NCBI GenBank assembly: GCA_902493755.1
Contig: CABURF010000081.1
Coordinates: forward strand, 1-6,122
Length of the DNA: 6,122 bases
Origin: an uncultured Coriobacteriia bacterium
GTDB taxonomy: Bacteria; Actinomycetota; Coriobacteriia; Coriobacteriales; QAMH01
Direction of reading: 5' to 3'
Under the pieces are notes generated by a model. That model was not told the DNA's origin. It saw only the letters and a program-made list of their open reading frames with translations, and did not search any database. This document shows, in pieces, positions 5,133-6,122 of the stretch. How positions within the stretch are numbered: the stretch's first letter is position 1; each line of letters starts with the position of its first letter. The position numbers and the translations under genes were made by a program.

Positions 5133-6122
5133 ATGACAATGAGCGCTACGATGAAGCGATTCGCATATGTTGCTCTGGCGCTTGCCCTGGCGGTAGGCCT
5201 CATGCCGGCTGCGGCGTGGCTGGCACCCGCTTCGCAGGCATCAGCAGATGAGCCGACCGAAGCCGCGCCGCTCGTTGCGGCCGCTGTCACCGAGTTCGGC
5301 GATGATGCCGATGCGGGGCTGACGGCACAGACTGCCGCTGACGAGACGGTGAAGGTTGCCGGCGTGGAGTACTACTCAAAGGCTCGCGAGGTGCTTGCCA
5401 TCGTGAACAAGGAGCGCAAAGCGCTGGGTCGCTCCGAGCTCAAGCTTGACGAGAAGCTGACGGATGCCGCCATGCAGCGTGCGACTGAGCTCGCGATTTT
5501 CTACAGTCACACGCGCCCGAATGGATCAAGCAGCTCCACCGCTATCCCCGCTGATAGACAGGGCTACTATGGCGAGAACATCGCCATGGGCCAGAAGAGT
5601 GCCACGGAGGTTATGAACGGTTGGTTCGATAGCGAACGCGATATCTGGAATGCCTCTCTCCAAACCAATTCCTACAATGGAAAGGCCCTGCCTTCTGGCT
5701 GGCAGAACATGTCGGCCTATGAGCTCTATCAACGGGCGCCGGAATTCTTCAATGCGGTTGGCCATTACCTCAACATCATAAATCCCGATTTCAAGTCCAT
5801 TGGCATCGGTTGCTTCACCCAGGGAGGACTGTTTTCCTGGACCCAGGAGTTTAGTAGCGCGACTCCCGAAGGCAGCGTCAAGACAAACGACGTGAATAAC
5901 GCGCGTAGCATCAATATCAATTACCAGACCTGTGGCACCAACCAGGGCTTCAACCTGGACACGAATCTCGACAATATGAAGGTGCTGAACGTCGGTTCCA
6001 CCTACAAGATGAGCTACTGCATATACAACGCCGGCTTTTCCCAGGTCTATGGTGTCGTCGACCCCAGCAGCGCCACGTGGACGAGTTCGAACGCGGGCGT
6101 CTGCACGGTTAGCCCTAGCGGC
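5133..6122 (+). CDS. Secreted CAP/SCP-domain protein with Ig-like domain (3' end outside window)
   Basis: The frame is open from ATG 5133 to the window edge (330 codons). GAGG at 5124-5127 lies five bases upstream; ATGs at 5139 and 5151 are in frame but less well spaced. Residues 1-38 are a signal peptide with cleavage after ASA38. After a low-complexity Ala/Asp/Glu segment, residues about 80-245 form a CAP (SCP/PR1) domain: VLAIVNKERKALG helix, SHTRPNG (His126), YYGENIAMG (Glu148), GWFDSE (Glu168) and VGHYLNIINPDF (His211), closing with FSWTQEF. All four classic CAP cavity residues (two His, two Glu) are present. About 40 residues separate Glu168 from His211, longer than in compact bacterial CAP proteins. 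Residues about 308-330 (VVDPSSATWTSSNAGVCTV) begin a Big_2-type Ig-like domain. Bacterial CAP proteins have varied or unknown functions, so no reaction is assigned. A C-terminal DUF5648 module beyond the edge is plausible but unseen. Confidence 0.88.
   Translation, partial: MTMSATMKRFAYVALALALAVGLMPAAAWLAPASQASADEPTEAAPLVAAAVTEFGDDADAGLTAQTAADETVKVAGVEYYSKAREVLAIVNKERKALGRSELKLDEKLTDAAMQRATELAIFYSHTRPNGSSSSTAIPADRQGYYGENIAMGQKSATEVMNGWFDSERDIWNASLQTNSYNGKALPSGWQNMSAYELYQRAPEFFNAVGHYLNIINPDFKSIGIGCFTQGGLFSWTQEFSSATPEGSVKTNDVNNARSININYQTCGTNQGFNLDTNLDNMKVLNVGSTYKMSYCIYNAGFSQVYGVVDPSSATWTSSNAGVCTVSPSG

Noticed and set aside
5526..5765. - strand 79-codon ORF opposite the CAP domain
   Set aside because: It lies entirely inside the CAP coding region, where the + strand has a complete, motif-rich domain. 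No ribosome-binding site or homology is visible.

Overview
The window looks like a surface-protein island from a moderately GC-rich Gram-positive gut or oral bacterium. The best guess is a member of the Coriobacteriia (Actinomycetota), because BspA-type leucine-rich-repeat proteins joined to C-terminal DUF5648 repeats are typical of that group. This taxonomic call is inferred from protein style; no rRNA or housekeeping marker is present.

All genes read left to right. Bases 1-22 are the last codons of an upstream gene whose tail (AWYGIG, stop) matches the end of a DUF5648 domain. A small hairpin (40-55) and a strong intrinsic terminator (78-106) close that gene. A candidate promoter (about 202-230) and a short palindromic leader then precede a run of four genes with no further recognisable terminator: a 581-aa BspA-like LRR protein (295-2040), a second 573-aa BspA-like LRR protein (2224-3945), a 356-aa protein with two Ig-like repeats (4051-5121), and the first 330 codons of a CAP/SCP-domain protein (5133 to the window edge). 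The last gene begins only 11 bases after its neighbour.

The three complete proteins share one plan: a Sec signal peptide, a variable N-terminal module (LRRs or Ig-like repeats), then the same roughly 130-residue three-unit DUF5648 module. The fourth has a signal peptide, an intact CAP domain and the start of an Ig-like domain; its C-terminus is outside the window. None has a lipobox, and no complete protein has an LPXTG anchor, so DUF5648 is the obvious candidate for cell-surface retention (inference).

The two wider intergenic gaps (2041-2223 and 3946-4050) are largely filled by one family of short dispersed repeats beginning GTCATTTCGAGCG. In both gaps truncated copies come first, followed by a full-length copy that ends in TCGAGAAATCTCGA a few tens of bases before the next start codon. 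The most interesting feature of the window is therefore a tandem family of modular secreted proteins with a constant C-terminal module, punctuated by repeat elements that could affect either expression or recombination.
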